Assembly (NCBI GenBank): GCA_030840185.1
Contig: JAUZFY010000342.1
Span: 1 to 13,419, forward strand
DNA from: Microbacteriaceae bacterium
GTDB taxonomy: Bacteria > Actinomycetota > Actinomycetes > Actinomycetales > Microbacteriaceae
Direction: 5' to 3'
Length of the DNA stretch: 13,419 nucleotides
Both the position numbers and the translations under genes were made by a program. The notes beneath the pieces are model-generated. The model saw only the letters and a list, made by a program, of their open reading frames with translations, had not been told where the DNA came from and ran no database searches. Position 1 is the stretch's first letter, and every line of letters starts with the position of its first letter. Of this stretch, positions 13,343-13,419 are shown in pieces.

Positions 13343-13419
13343 CTAACGCCAGTACGGGTCGGCGATCAATCTGGTGCCCCAGTGACGCCGAATCAGCTCG
13401 AGTTCGGTGGTGTCGACGG
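13343..13419 (-). CDS. C-terminal end of an unrecognised protein (cut by window edge)
   Basis: Read on the minus strand from the window edge, the frame gives 24 codons ending in RRHWGTRLIADPYWR and a TAG stop at 13345-13343. The other two frames are less convincing: one hits a stop after eight codons, and the third continues across the RDD 3' end with arginine-rich, shadow-like content. The fragment is charged and soluble, with a helix-like start (TTELELIRRHW). I do not recognise the family. It converges with the RDD gene. Confidence 0.55.
   Translation of the reverse strand, partial: VDTTELELIRRHWGTRLIADPYWR

Overview
The window comes from a high-GC actinobacterium. Microbacteriaceae is the best guess, based on the MtrA/MtrB two-component pair, the actinobacterial MoxR-DUF58-SpoIIM-RDD membrane cluster, GTG/TTG starts, apparently leaderless promoters and the codon style. 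The genus cannot be fixed from sequence alone. No tRNA, rRNA, CRISPR array, transposase or phage gene is visible.

Layout. Positions 1-908 (minus) hold the N-terminal two thirds of the sensor kinase gene mtrB, cut by the window edge. Its partner mtrA lies in the same direction at 2523-3203 (minus). The two are separated by about 1.6 kb carrying a long hairpin (1024-1077), an aquaporin gene aqpZ (1150-1893, plus), a shared terminator block (1910-1969), a Fur-family regulator gene (1996-2436, minus) and a 29-bp palindrome (2460-2488). From 3329 to 8754 (plus) runs a tight five-gene operon: a multi-pass membrane protein, a DUF4129 protein, a DUF4350 protein, a MoxR AAA+ ATPase and a DUF58 protein. 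Next come a long hairpin (8763-8839) and a strong terminator (8900-8931). A minus-strand module follows, fur (10537-10947) then katA (9023-10513), and behind it a block of four tandem repeats of about 93-100 bp (11058-11400). The conserved cluster then resumes with a SpoIIM-family gene (11467-12462, minus) and a divergent RDD-family gene (12480-13325, plus). Their start codons are only 17 bp apart. The last 77 bases hold the C-terminus of an unrecognised minus-strand gene.

How it fits together. Two gene sets that are contiguous in other actinobacteria are each interrupted here: mtrA/mtrB, and the DUF58-SpoIIM-RDD end of the MoxR cluster (compare Mycobacterium tuberculosis Rv3691-Rv3695). Each interruption carries a Fur paralogue, and the two paralogues are about 61% identical without gaps (82 of 135 positions, counted by eye). 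Each is accompanied by hairpins or repeats. The conserved genes concern cell-envelope signalling (MtrAB) and a poorly understood membrane/MoxR chaperone system. The inserted genes concern peroxide and metal responses (Fur-catalase) and water or solute flux (aquaporin). The features most worth a second look are the tandem repeat block, the 29-bp palindrome, the paired Fur insertions and the overlapping divergent promoters at 12463-12479.
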